From Mesorhizobium amorphae CCNWGS0123 (lineage in GTDB: Bacteria > Pseudomonadota > Alphaproteobacteria > Rhizobiales > Rhizobiaceae), in the NCBI RefSeq assembly GCF_001686985.1, contig NZ_CP015318.1:2788001-2852000 (forward strand): DNA of 64,000 bases. The letters run 5' to 3'. Shown here piece after piece: positions 35,119-46,874 of the stretch. How positions within the stretch are numbered: the first letter of the stretch is position 1; each line of letters opens with the position of its first letter. Both the position numbers and the translations under genes were made by a program. Under the pieces are notes generated by a model. That model was not told the DNA's origin, made no database searches, and saw only the letters and a program-made list of their open reading frames with translations.

Positions 35119-35978
35119 CAGGCCTCCTCCGCGCCGACGGCATCCTGCGGGAAGCCGAACTTCGCCCAGGCCGGTATGGCGAGCGTCACCGCGATTTCGC
35201 CAGCCATGACCGGCTGGCCGCTGTCGAGTGCTGCCTTGACGCGGTCGATGCGGGCAATGGCGAGGCCTGCGGCCCCCTGGGTCGAGCCGAGCGTTCCAAC
35301 CGGCCGTCCGGAGACCGTCAGTTCCGTGCCGGGCGCGGGCAGGGGAGCTTGCGCGGAGGCGATCAGCACGCGGCGCCTGGCGGTGCCGCGATGTTGCATG
35401 CGCGAGACCACCTCCTGACCGACATAGCAGCCTTTCTTGAAGCCAACGCCACCGGTCTCATCGAGCAGCACGTCATGCGGAAAGGCATCGCCGAGCGCAT
35501 AGTCGCTGCCGCTTTCGGCAATGCCGTGGGCGATCCGCAGAGCCTGCCATGCGGCGGCATCGCTGGCCCCGGCCGCGCTCCCATATCGGCGCCTGACGGC
35601 GATGTCGCGGAAGCGCGTGTCGGAGACTTCGGTTGAATCAGAATGTGAAGCGGCTGGTTCACTTCCCCACGCGACGCTGACAAGTGCCTGATCGGCCTTG
35701 GCAATCTCAGCCTTGGCGCGCAAGCGGTAGAGCATCAGCCGGCGTACGAAATCGTCGGCAACGTCGGTGCGGCAGTCGAGGACAAGGCCATCCTCTCCAG
35801 CACGCGAGATCAGGAAATCGAACAGGATCTTGCCTTGCGGCGAAAGCAGCGCGCCAGGCTTGGCCTCGCCGGCAGCCAGCACGTCGAGGTCGGTGGTGAG
35901 GATGTTTTGCAAGAAATGCTCGGCATCTGGGCCTGACACGGAAACGAGCGCACGGTCTTTCAGCAGGGCAATGGGCAT
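35118..35978 (-). CDS. ygfZ: Folate-binding Fe-S maintenance protein YgfZ
   Basis: Tetrahydrofolate-binding protein related to the glycine cleavage T protein that helps keep iron-sulfur enzymes active, 286 residues. The diagnostic motif KGCYVGQEVVSRMQHRG (Cys essential in E. coli) lies near residues 192-208. The N-terminus begins MPIALLKDRALVSVSGPDAEHFLQNILTTD. The frame runs further upstream, but ATG 35978 fits the family. It is coupled to the HD hydrolase and divergent from the dihydroorotase-like gene. Confidence 0.92.
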   Translation of the reverse strand: MPIALLKDRALVSVSGPDAEHFLQNILTTDLDVLAAGEAKPGALLSPQGKILFDFLISRAGEDGLVLDCRTDVADDFVRRLMLYRLRAKAEIAKADQALVSVAWGSEPAASHSDSTEVSDTRFRDIAVRRRYGSAAGASDAAAWQALRIAHGIAESGSDYALGDAFPHDVLLDETGGVGFKKGCYVGQEVVSRMQHRGTARRRVLIASAQAPLPAPGTELTVSGRPVGTLGSTQGAAGLAIARIDRVKAALDSGQPVMAGEIAVTLAIPAWAKFGFPQDAVGAEEA

Positions 35979-36060
35979 GGGGGGACAAAAGCCTGATCTT
36001 GCAAAACGGTCGGCCTTTACGTAAGCCGACGACACTCCCCCCGCAAGAGACCGGACGCCC

Positions 36061-37392
36061 ATGGCCAGCACCTACGATCTCATCCTGACAGGCGGCACGG
36101 TGGTCAACCATGACAGCGAGGGTTTTCGCGATATCGGCGTCAAGGACGGTCGCATCGCGGCAATAGGTGATCTCGGTCAGGCCTCCGCCGGCGAGACGAT
36201 CGACTGTCGCGGCCTGCATATCCTGCCCGGCGTCGTCGACAGCCAGGTGCATTTCCGCGAGCCGGGGCTCGAGCACAAGGAGGATCTGGAGACAGGCTCG
36301 CGCGCGGCGGTGCTCGGTGGCGTCACTTCCGTCTTCGAGATGCCCAACACCAATCCGCTCACCACTAGCGAGGCGGCACTTGACGACAAGGTGCGTCGCG
36401 CCTCGGGCCGCATGCATTGTGACTTCGCCTTCTGGGTCGGCGGCACCCGCGACAATGCCGGCGACGTGGGCGAACTCGAACGGCTGCCGGGCGCGGCCGG
36501 AATAAAGGTGTTCATGGGCTCGTCGACCGGCGATCTGCTTGTCGAGGACGACGAGGGCGTCGCCGCGATCCTGAAAAACACGCGCCGCCGCGCGGCCTTC
36601 CATTCGGAGGACGAGTTCCGCCTGCGCGAGCGGTTGGGCGAGCGCATAGAAGGCGACCCGTCCTCGCATCCCGTCTGGCGCGACGAGATCGCCGCACTGC
36701 GCTGCACCGAGCGCCTGGTGCGCATAGCCCGCCAGGTGCGCGCCCGCATCCACGTGCTGCACATCTCGACTGCCGAGGAGATTTTGTTCCTCGAACAGCA
36801 CAAGGATGTCGCGACCTGCGAGGCGACGCCGCACCATCTGACGCTCGCCGCCGACGACTATGCGCGCCTGGGCACGCTGATCCAGATGAACCCGCCGGTA
36901 CGTGCCGCGCGCCACCGCGACGGCGTCTGGCACGGCATTCAGCAAGGCATCGTCGATGTGCTCGGCTCTGACCATGCTCCGCACACGCTGGCCGAAAAGG
37001 CAAAGCCCTATCCGGCCTCGCCGTCCGGCATGACCGGCGTGCAGACACTGGTGCCGATCATGCTCGACCACGTCAATGCCGGCCGGCTGACCCTGCAGCG
37101 CTTCGTCGATCTCTCCAGCCACGGCCCACAGCGCATCTTCGGCATGGCCAGGAAAGGCCGCATCGCCGCCGGCTACGACGCGGACTTCACCATCGTCGAC
37201 CTGAAGCGCCGCGAGACCATCACAAATGCGCAGGCGGGCTCAAAGGCTGGCTGGACGCCCTATGATGGGAAAGAAGTGATTGGCTGGCCGGTTGGCACCG
37301 TCGTGCGCGGCCGGCGTGTGATGTGGGAAGGCGAGATCGTAACGCCCGGCCAGGGCAGGGCGGTGGAGTTTTCCGAGGCGCTGCAGGGCTAG
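36061..37392 (+). CDS. pyrC: Dihydroorotase-like amidohydrolase
   Basis: Class I dihydroorotase family, 443 residues; the true enzyme closes carbamoyl-aspartate to dihydroorotate. Metal-site features are Lys149 (GIKVFMGS, carbamylated), His181 (FHSEDE), His234 (HVLHIST) and Asp304 (GSDHAPHT). The usual DxHxH at the first strand reads DSQVH (60-64), so the first His is Gln62. That could leave one metal site, change activity or make it a non-catalytic relative. PHH (258-260) is present. It could also act on hydantoin or allantoin. It is divergent from ygfZ, with an 82-bp gap. Confidence 0.8.
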   Translation: MASTYDLILTGGTVVNHDSEGFRDIGVKDGRIAAIGDLGQASAGETIDCRGLHILPGVVDSQVHFREPGLEHKEDLETGSRAAVLGGVTSVFEMPNTNPLTTSEAALDDKVRRASGRMHCDFAFWVGGTRDNAGDVGELERLPGAAGIKVFMGSSTGDLLVEDDEGVAAILKNTRRRAAFHSEDEFRLRERLGERIEGDPSSHPVWRDEIAALRCTERLVRIARQVRARIHVLHISTAEEILFLEQHKDVATCEATPHHLTLAADDYARLGTLIQMNPPVRAARHRDGVWHGIQQGIVDVLGSDHAPHTLAEKAKPYPASPSGMTGVQTLVPIMLDHVNAGRLTLQRFVDLSSHGPQRIFGMARKGRIAAGYDADFTIVDLKRRETITNAQAGSKAGWTPYDGKEVIGWPVGTVVRGRRVMWEGEIVTPGQGRAVEFSEALQG

Positions 37393-37422
37393 CCTACCTC
37401 CCAGAGGGGCAGGGCGAGCCGC

Positions 37423-38235
37423 TCAATCCCCGGCGACGAAGAACATCCACTGGCCGGTCGGCGTGATGCCGACACGGTAGAAGATGTAGGCGCCGAATTG
37501 TTTCATGCCGTCAAAGTCGCCGGCGGTCACGATCTTGAACAGCTCGACGCGCTGCCTGGCGTCGAGTTTGTCGAGTGGCAGCGCGAAGAAATAGGGCCAG
37601 ACATAGAGCTCCTGCGGCGTGCCTGCATCGACATGGACATAGCCGGCGCTAAGCACCTCTTCCATGATGGCCAGGATTTCCTGGCCTTCGCCGTCGCCGG
37701 ACAGCCCCTTGAGGAAAGCGATCGGGTCGCCGTCGATGTCGCCAAGCGACAATTGCGTCATCTGATCGCCCGCGCCGATCAACGGCCTGAGCTTCTCGAT
37801 GTCGCCGCTCCGGCAGGCCTCGACGATCAGGTCGCGCATGCGCCTGACTGGCTCGGGCAGCCTGGTGAGGTCGTAGATGACTTCCGGCGGCGGCGTCTCC
37901 GGGTCGGTGCGTGGGGTGGCCACGCCGCCATCGTTCGCCGGTCCTTCCGGCTCGCTCTTTTCGGGCTCGTCGGCGGGCGTCGGCTCCTGGGCTGCGGGCG
38001 GGGTCGTGCCGAGCGGATCGGGCGCCGGCACGGCGCTTCCGGGCGGTGCCATGTCGTCGTCGGCGGGTGGCGTGACGGGCGAGGGAAGCTCTTCGCGCTT
38101 GATCTCGCTCAGCGCGTGAGCCGGGCCGGTCGTGAGACAGAGCGCCAGCGGAACCGCGGCGCAGAAAGCAGCGAGCCAGATGCTGAAAACCAGGCCACGC
38201 GGCTGGCCTGAGATCGAAAAATTCACCGCCTGCAT
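37423..38235 (-). CDS. Secreted hypothetical protein
   Basis: Protein of about 270 residues with an N-terminal signal or membrane segment (about 15-40, VFSIWLAAFCAAVPLALCL) ending in ALA-like GPAHALS. A Pro/Glu-rich linker (about 48-115) leads to a globular C-terminal domain (about 117-270) with VEACRSGDIEKLRPLIG and a GQWMFFVAGD end. I do not recognise its function. ATG 38235 has AGGAG too close upstream; GTG 38226 has AGGAG 9 nt upstream and may be the true start. It is located in the envelope or periplasm. Confidence 0.75.
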   Translation of the reverse strand: MQAVNFSISGQPRGLVFSIWLAAFCAAVPLALCLTTGPAHALSEIKREELPSPVTPPADDDMAPPGSAVPAPDPLGTTPPAAQEPTPADEPEKSEPEGPANDGGVATPRTDPETPPPEVIYDLTRLPEPVRRMRDLIVEACRSGDIEKLRPLIGAGDQMTQLSLGDIDGDPIAFLKGLSGDGEGQEILAIMEEVLSAGYVHVDAGTPQELYVWPYFFALPLDKLDARQRVELFKIVTAGDFDGMKQFGAYIFYRVGITPTGQWMFFVAGD

Positions 38236-38242
38236 CTCCTCA

Positions 38243-38344
38243 GAGCAATTCCAGGAAAAGTGCATAGCGGTTTTCCGTCCGGAATTGCGCAAAAACAAAT
38301 ACCTAGAGCGGGTCGGCAATTCTATCAAAAGCTGAACCGCTCTA
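38243..38344. repeat. RIME-like double palindrome
   Basis: Two adjoining palindromes. The first has arms GCAATTCC / GGAATTGC (38245-38288) with inner AGGAAAA / TTTTCCG. The second has arms CTAGAGCGGGTCGGC / GCTGAACCGCTCTAG (13 of 15 paired, 38303-38344). From memory this matches the rhizobial intergenic mosaic element type. It is placed just upstream of the secreted protein gene and could carry part of its promoter. Confidence 0.75.
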
Positions 38345-38463
38345 GTGCCCGGCTTTCCGGGCCGTTCAAGCGCCCCCGAGCCTGTCCGGATGTCCCGGGC
38401 ATGATGCCCAAACGGTGCGCCGTCGTCAAAGAACCGTACGTCGTTTAAGGGACGCGGCGGCGT

Positions 38464-38721
38464 CTAGTGTCGCAGCCGCTCCGGCTCGAAAGCGCCAGCG
38501 ACCACCTTTTCACGCATGCGGTCGAGCAGGGCAAGGGCCGAGGTCTCGCCATTGGCGCGCAGCATCTCGCCGAACGCGGTTTCCAGCGCCGCCTCGGCAA
38601 TGATCTCGGGCTCGATTCCGGCCGACAACCCTTCCGCCCAGGCCTCGCTGTGGCTCTCCACGGCGGTCAGGCGCTTTTCTTCCCTGACCAACGCGTCGAT
38701 GTCGTTGACGGCATGTTCCAT
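38464..38721 (-). CDS. Small hypothetical protein
   Basis: Acidic, mostly helical protein of 85 residues with no known motif; the sequence reads EHAVNDIDALVREEKRLTAVESHSEAWAEGLSAGIEPEIIAEAALETAFGEML. ATG 38721 has AAGGG 11 nt upstream. An in-frame TTG at 38742 is weaker. It is followed downstream by a RIME-like repeat and preceded by an AT-rich intergenic stretch. The function is unknown. Confidence 0.6.
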   Translation of the reverse strand: MEHAVNDIDALVREEKRLTAVESHSEAWAEGLSAGIEPEIIAEAALETAFGEMLRANGETSALALLDRMREKVVAGAFEPERLRH

Positions 38722-39074
38722 TGCGATGTCCACCCTTTTCAAGCGGCGATCCGTGGGTGCGGATCAGGCTTGGGCTGTCCCTTTAATGCGCAGGTCTCAG
38801 TAACTGTTTGTAAATACGACATTTTTTTGGTCGTGCTCTACAAAGTCCGTCGCGTTGCAAAAACCTGCCTTCGATCGTTTTCAAACTTAGCCGATTAGAC
38901 CGGCGAGCGGCATCAAAACCTTCAGTTTGAGTTAATTCCACATCTGCACGATAACGTTTCGTTAATATAGTTGCAGAAGTGCAACATCAGGATTGCACCA
39001 AGACGTCGGTGGACACAAGCGGGCAGAGATGAAAAGCCTGTTGGTATCGAGCGGGACAGCGACCCGGATGCCGG
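38722..39074. other. AT-rich intergenic region
   Basis: A gap of 353 bp between two minus-strand genes, unusually AT-rich around 38920-38990. It holds a small hairpin TTGCA-gaag-TGCAA (38971-38984) and, on the minus strand, TTAA-N7-TTAT, one base off the CtrA half-site pattern TTAA-N7-TTAA. It probably contains the promoter of the 38464 gene. No coding sequence is supported. Confidence 0.5.
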
Positions 39075-39446
39075 TCAGTTGCCGTAGCGCGAGGCGATGT
39101 CGCGCGTCAGCGTCTCGCCTTCCTTGGTGTAGCGGCTGATGGCTTCTATCGCCGACGCCGTGCATTGCGTGTAGGTGCCGCCGAAGGAGCGGTAGCCGCG
39201 GTTGAAGCTGGCGATGAAGCGGGCGCGCCGCTCGGGATCGGGATTTTCCGATTCGAGCAGCCTTTCCATCTCGACCCGCCACTGGTTGCCCTTCTCGCCG
39301 CATAAATTGCGCAGGAAGTGCAGCGAACCCAGAACTTCCGCCAGCCGCATCAGCCCAGGTTCGAACGGCGCCTCGGTGGCTAAAGCCGGCCGCGCAGCGG
39401 TGCTGGCGGCGAGGCATGCGGCGAGAAACAGCGAGGCTCGGGTCAT
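39075..39446 (-). CDS. TIGR02301-type secreted protein
   Basis: Exported protein of 123 residues with a signal peptide (about 1-23, ending ALATEAP). The mature part has LCGEKGNQWRVEMERLLE, RRARFIASFNRGYRSF and TYTQCTASA, matching the alphaproteobacterial TIGR02301 family as I recall it. Two Cys (about 49 and 99) could form a disulfide in the periplasm. The function is unknown. Confidence 0.75.
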   Translation of the reverse strand: MTRASLFLAACLAASTAARPALATEAPFEPGLMRLAEVLGSLHFLRNLCGEKGNQWRVEMERLLESENPDPERRARFIASFNRGYRSFGGTYTQCTASAIEAISRYTKEGETLTRDIASRYGN

Positions 39447-39494
39447 CAGGCTTTGTGGCCAAACAATTTGTCGCCCGCAAGACGATTCTCGTGG

Positions 39495-39923
39495 CTAGAT
39501 ACCGGCATCCTTGTTGGTTCCGAATAGTTCCTTCGCCACCTCAAACACCGAGCCTGCGAGCGGTAGCGCGGCCATCTCGCCGAGCGTATAGAAGGCAGCG
39601 GTCTCGGCATCGTCGCTGGCCATCGCTTCGCCGCCGGCATGGGTGGCGCCGAACACCGTCAGCAGATAGTCGACCGGGTGGTTCTCGCCACTGCCGTCGA
39701 TGTGGATTTCGCGCAGCGGCCGGTAGTCCTCGGCCAGCAGCCCGGTCTCTTCGAGCAATTCGCGGGCCGCCGCTTGCGCAAGCGTCTCGCCGGGCTCGAC
39801 CTTGCCGCCCGGAAAGGCATAAACCCCTTGCGAGGGCGGCCTTGCCCGCTTGACCAGCAACACCGTGTCGCCGCGCACGACGGCAACCGAGACTGCCGGA
39901 ACTGTCTTTCGCCTCTCGTCCAT
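39495..39923 (-). CDS. Nudix hydrolase (MutT-like)
   Basis: Nudix enzyme of 142 residues. The box GGKVEPGE...RELLEETGL (about 39-61) is complete. The N-terminal strand PAVSVAVVRGDTVLLVKRARPPSQGVYAFPGG suits ADP-ribose or MutT-like enzymes. The frame includes a TTG 3 bp before ATG 39923; ATG is preferred. It lies 48 bp upstream of the TIGR02301-type gene on the same strand. Confidence 0.88.
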   Translation of the reverse strand: MDERRKTVPAVSVAVVRGDTVLLVKRARPPSQGVYAFPGGKVEPGETLAQAAARELLEETGLLAEDYRPLREIHIDGSGENHPVDYLLTVFGATHAGGEAMASDDAETAAFYTLGEMAALPLAGSVFEVAKELFGTNKDAGI

Positions 39924-40035
39924 CAATCCTCGATCTGCAGCCCTTGTGGACCAGCAGCAAGCAAACAGCTTTAGCGGTTGCGCAACGCCGGTTCCATCGC
40001 CACTTTCGCGTCTGATCGATTCAACGGGCTTGCCA

Positions 40036-40812
40036 ATGTGCGGACGCTTTGCCTTGACCGCGACGCCGGACCAGACCGCCGCTCTTTTCGGCCTGGCGGA
40101 ACTGGAGGATTTTCCGGCGCGCTACAACATCGCGCCGACGCAGCCCGTGCTGATGACGCTTGCAGGACCGCCGCGGATGCCAGGCTCGAACCTGCCGGAC
40201 CGGCAGGCGATGCTGGTGCGCTGGGGGCTGATCCCGGCCTGGGTCAAGGACACCAGGGAGTTCCCATTGCTGTTCAACGCTCGCTCGGAAGGGGCGGTGG
40301 AAAAGGCCTCGTTCAAGGCCGCCATGCGCCATCGCCGCGCTCTGGTGCCGGCGTCGGGCTTTTACGAGTGGCGGCAAGCCGGAGATAAGGGGGCTGGCGG
40401 CAAGAAAGGCCAGCCCTACTGGATCCGGCCGAAGCATGGCAGGCTCGTCGCCTTCGCCGGGCTGGTCGAGACCTATGCCGAACCGGGCGGCTCGGAGATG
40501 GACACCGGCGCCATCCTCACCGTGCATGCCAATGCCGACATCGCCCATATCCACGACCGCATGCCGGTGGTGATCGCGCGTGAGGATTTCGACCGCTGGC
40601 TGGACTGCCGCACCCAGGAGCCACGCCACGTGGCCGACCTCTTGCGGCCTGTACAGCCCGATTTCTTCGAAGCGATTCCTGTTTCCGACCTCGTCAACAA
40701 GGTCGCCAACACCGGACCGGAGGTTCAGGAGCGGGGCGTCATCGGACCGGAGCCCGAGAGGGTCAGGCGCCAGAAGCCTGGCGCGGACGAAAGTCAGATG
40801 ACCCTATTTTGA
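40036..40812 (+). CDS. SRAP (YedK/HMCES-like) abasic-site protein
   Basis: SOS-response-associated peptidase family protein, 258 residues. These proteins cross-link to abasic sites in single-stranded DNA through Cys2 after removal of Met1. Cys2 (MCGRF), Asn81 (FNARSE), Glu111 (SGFYEW) and the His of HDRMPVV (173) are all present. ATG 40036 is required to place the Cys at position 2, although the frame opens earlier. It is probably a DNA-protection factor at replication forks. No LexA box was recognised upstream. Confidence 0.9.
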   Translation: MCGRFALTATPDQTAALFGLAELEDFPARYNIAPTQPVLMTLAGPPRMPGSNLPDRQAMLVRWGLIPAWVKDTREFPLLFNARSEGAVEKASFKAAMRHRRALVPASGFYEWRQAGDKGAGGKKGQPYWIRPKHGRLVAFAGLVETYAEPGGSEMDTGAILTVHANADIAHIHDRMPVVIAREDFDRWLDCRTQEPRHVADLLRPVQPDFFEAIPVSDLVNKVANTGPEVQERGVIGPEPERVRRQKPGADESQMTLF

Positions 40813-40879
40813 AGCCGTTGCGATCGGGCGCGCTTCGACGCCTCTGTTGCCGGGCGCTCGGCGCCGGCTGCGTGCCTGT

Positions 40880-41035
40880 TCAGGCAGCGCGCGGCGACAC
40901 GATCTTCTGCGTCGGCTTCTTCTTCTTCGCGGTGTGGAGAAGGGCGGCGACGATAGCGGCCGGGCCGATCGCGCGGTAGTGGCTGGCGAGCGCCGGTTGT
41001 TTGGCGCGGTTGGATTCCTGCTTGGTTCGGGGCAT
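40880..41035 (-). CDS. Small basic protein, 51 residues
   Basis: A short gene with start ATG 41035 and a purine-rich ribosome site (GGGAAGAGAG) just upstream. The product begins MPRTKQESNRAKQPA, has a hydrophobic patch (GPAAIVAALLH) and ends with KKKKPTQKIVSPRAA. It is highly basic. Codon use matches coding sequence of this genome. It is convergent with the SRAP gene. The function is unknown; the charge suggests nucleic-acid or ribosome contact, which is inference. Confidence 0.6.
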   Translation of the reverse strand: MPRTKQESNRAKQPALASHYRAIGPAAIVAALLHTAKKKKPTQKIVSPRAA

Positions 41036-41419
41036 TGCTCTCTTCCCTGGTAACATTTCCGTGTCTGCGTTTGATCGCCGATTCCGACCAAATCGTGACG
41101 TCTGGTGACCTAGCCGGCGAATGTTTCATGACTGTGCCGACATGTTTAATAAAATGTTTCAGTGCCTCATTTCCTGTGATCCACCGACTCTTTTGGCTGA
41201 TGTTGCGACTTGACGGCAACACCGGGCAAGGCGATAAAGCCGCGCATGAAAACGTTTTTCGCCATTTGTGGCATTTGCATTATTGGCTAGCCTCGCGCTG
41301 GTCCGGACGTTTTCGCCTCATCTTTCCCCAGATTGGACAAACGCCCCGGCCAGCAGGCTGGAATCGGTTTGCGCCTCGGCGCAAGCCCATCCAGAAACCA
41401 ACGGACCGGGAAGGCACGC
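41036..41419. other. Intergenic region upstream of cysS
   Basis: A divergent gap of 384 bp between the small basic gene and cysS. It contains three ATGTTT repeats (about 41120-41160) in an AT-richer stretch and must carry both promoters. The open frames here have no supporting features. Confidence 0.5.
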
Positions 41420-42864
<1,445 letters not shown>

Positions 42865-42868
<4 letters not shown>

Positions 42869-43251
42869 TCGACCATCTCGGCATCACCGTTTCCGATTTC
42901 GACGCGTCGAAAGCGTTCTACGACAAGGCGATGGCGCCGCTCGGCGCCGCGCTGCTCTACATGGTGCCCGAAGAATACACCGGCGGCGCCAAGGTCGGCG
43001 GCTATGGCCGGGACCGGCCGGTGTTCTGGCTGAGCACCGGCAAGGACAGACCGAGGGACCATCAGCATGTCGCCTTCACCGCGCGCAGCCGCGCCGAGGT
43101 CGACGCCTTCCATGCCGCGGCCCTTGCCGCAGGCGGCAAGGACAATGGCGGGCCAGGGCTGCGCCCGCACTATCACCCGAACTATTACGGCGCCTTCGTC
43201 TTCGATCCAGACGGCAACAATGTCGAGGCCGTCTGCCATGATCCGGAGTGA
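42865..43251 (+). CDS. VOC-superfamily protein
   Basis: Glyoxalase-fold protein of 128 residues, starting [28 protein letters not shown] and ending [17 protein letters not shown]. The His (IDHL), a central His (QHVAF) and the Glu (VEAV) would bind a metal. ATG 42865 overlaps the cysS stop. It is followed after 6 bp by the first of two GFA genes. The substrate is unknown. Confidence 0.88.
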
Positions 43252-43257
43252 GGGGCC

Positions 43258-43748
43258 ATGATGAGCCTCGACAATCGGCCGGTCTACGCAGGCGGCTGCC
43301 AGTGCGGCGCCGTGCGCTTCCGCGTCGAGGGCACGCTCGGCGATGCCTCGATCTGCCATTGCCGAATGTGCCAGAAGGCAAGCGGCAATTTCTACCTGCC
43401 GCTGGTGTCGGTGCGTGGCGCCAAGGTCGACTGGACGCGCGGCGAACCCAAGCGCTTCCGCTCATCCAATGCTGCCTGGCGTGGCTTCTGCGCCGATTGC
43501 GGCACGCCGCTGACCTTCGAGGCGCCCGACGGCACGGCGCTGGCGATTGCCGCCTTCGATGATCCGGCCGGCATCGCGCCGACCATCCAGTGGGGCATCG
43601 AGGCAAAGCTGCCCTATGTCGACGCTATCCCGCAATTGCCTGGCGAGGACACCTCGGCGGACATCTCGTCCGCCCCCTATCTGGCCGAACTCGTCTCCTA
43701 CCAGCATCCCGACCACGACACCGAACAATGGCCGCCGAAGGAAAGATC

Positions 43749-43752
<4 letters not shown>
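43258..43752 (+). CDS. GFA-family protein, copy 1
   Basis: Zinc-binding GFA/CENP-V-like protein of 164 residues. The cysteine pattern is complete: CQCGAVRF (about 15-22), CHCRMCQ (about 34-40) and FCADCGTPLTF (about 76-86). The family was named for glutathione-dependent formaldehyde activation, but most members have no proven reaction. It is followed with a 4-bp overlap by a clear paralogue. ATG codons at 43258 and 43261 are both possible. Confidence 0.9.
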
Positions 43753-45172
<1,420 letters not shown>

Positions 45173-45174
45173 TC

Positions 45175-46791
45175 ATGGCTCGCGAGCGCCTCTTCCTGTT
45201 TGACACCACCCTTCGCGACGGCCAGCAGACGCCGGGCATTGATTTTTCCGTCGAGGACAAGATCGCCATTGCAAAGCTGCTCGACGAATTCGGCATCGAC
45301 TATGTCGAGGGCGGTTATCCCGGCGCCAACCCGACCGACACGGCCTTCTTCCAGCAGAAGCGCACGGCGAGCGCCAAATTCGTCGCTTTCGGCATGACCA
45401 AACGGGCGGGAGTCTCGGCGTCCAACGACCCCGGTCTGGCCGCGCTCGTCCAGTCGAAGTCCGACGCCATCTGCTTCGTCGCCAAGAGCTGGGACTATCA
45501 TGTCCGCGTCGCGCTCGGCTGCACCAACGAGGAGAACCTCGAATCCATCAAGGCATCCGTCGAGGCGGCGGTCGCTTCCGGCAAGGAAGCCATGGTCGAT
45601 TGCGAGCATTTCTTCGACGGCTTCAAGGCCAATGCCGACTATGCGCTGGCCTGCGCGAAAACAGCTTACGACGCCGGTGCACGCTGGGTGGTGCTGTGCG
45701 ACACCAATGGCGGCACGCAGCCCTCGGAAGTGCGTGCCATTGTCGACAAGGTCATCGCGGCTGGCATTCCTGGCGACCATTTGGGCATCCACGCTCATGA
45801 CGACACCGGCCAGGCGGTGGCGAATTCGCTGGCCGCCGTCGAGGCCGGCGTGCGCCAGATCCAGGGCACGCTGAACGGCATCGGCGAGCGCTGCGGCAAC
45901 GCAAATCTGATTTCCATCGTGCCGACGCTGGCGCTGAAGCCGGCCTTCGCCGACCGTTTCGAGACGGGCATTTCGGCTGAGGCGCTGACCGGCATCTCCC
46001 GACTGTCCCGCGCCTTCGACGAATTGCTCAACCGCGCCCCGGAAGCGCAGGCGCCCTATGTCGGGGCGTCGGCCTTCGCCACCAAGGCCGGCATCCATGC
46101 CTCCGCGCTCGCCAAGGAGCCGGCGACCTACGAGCACGTGCCGCCGGAGGCGGTCGGCAACCGCCGCCGCGTCATGGTCTCGGACCAGGGCGGCAAGGCC
46201 AATTTCCTCGCCGAACTGAAGCGGCGCGGCATCGACGTGCCGCGGGACGATCACCGGCTCGACGCACTGATCGCGGTCGTCAAGGAACGCGAGTCCGAGG
46301 GCTATGCCTACGAAGGCGCCGACGCCTCCTTCGAGCTCCTCGCGCGCAAGATGCTGCACGGCCTGCCGGAGTTCTTTGCCGTCACCTCGTTCCGCTGCAT
46401 GGTCGAGCGCCGCTTCGACGCCAACGGCCAGCTCAAGACGGTCTCGGAAGCGATCGTCAAGGTGATGGTCGACGGTGAGGAGAAGATGTCGGTGGCCGAA
46501 GGCCATGGCCCGGTCAACGCGCTCGACATCGCGCTGCGCAAGGACCTCGGCAAATACCAGAACGAGATCGCCGACCTCGAACTGGCCGACTTCAAGGTGC
46601 GTATCCTCAATGGCGGCACCGAGGCGATCACCCGCGTGCTGATCGAATCGCACGATGCGACCGGCGCCCGCTGGTGGACGGTCGGCGTCTCGGAAAACAT
46701 CATCGACGCCTCCTTCCAGGCTCTGATGGATTCGATCGTCTACAAGCTGATGAAGAACCGCGACATGGCGGGGCTGGTGGCGGCGGAGTAG
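45175..46791 (+). CDS. cimA: (R)-citramalate synthase
   Basis: LeuA-like enzyme condensing pyruvate and acetyl-CoA to citramalate, a threonine-independent entry to isoleucine synthesis. It has 538 residues. The catalytic N-terminal barrel has DTTLRDGQQTPGIDFS and HAHDDTGQAVANSLAA, and the C-terminal LeuA regulatory domain has KVRILNGGTEAITRV. ATG 45175 has AGGGA 7 nt upstream; ATG 45169 overlapping the pip stop is the alternative. The TIGR00977-type sequence separates it from 2-isopropylmalate and homocitrate synthases, as I judge it. Confidence 0.9.
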   Translation: MARERLFLFDTTLRDGQQTPGIDFSVEDKIAIAKLLDEFGIDYVEGGYPGANPTDTAFFQQKRTASAKFVAFGMTKRAGVSASNDPGLAALVQSKSDAICFVAKSWDYHVRVALGCTNEENLESIKASVEAAVASGKEAMVDCEHFFDGFKANADYALACAKTAYDAGARWVVLCDTNGGTQPSEVRAIVDKVIAAGIPGDHLGIHAHDDTGQAVANSLAAVEAGVRQIQGTLNGIGERCGNANLISIVPTLALKPAFADRFETGISAEALTGISRLSRAFDELLNRAPEAQAPYVGASAFATKAGIHASALAKEPATYEHVPPEAVGNRRRVMVSDQGGKANFLAELKRRGIDVPRDDHRLDALIAVVKERESEGYAYEGADASFELLARKMLHGLPEFFAVTSFRCMVERRFDANGQLKTVSEAIVKVMVDGEEKMSVAEGHGPVNALDIALRKDLGKYQNEIADLELADFKVRILNGGTEAITRVLIESHDATGARWWTVGVSENIIDASFQALMDSIVYKLMKNRDMAGLVAAE

Positions 46792-46874
46792 GGTTGAACC
46801 ATCAGCAAAAGTCCATTGATCCATCAGTAATTTGCGATGGTCTTGGGCAGGCCGCTGGGCCATAGCGTTGGGCC

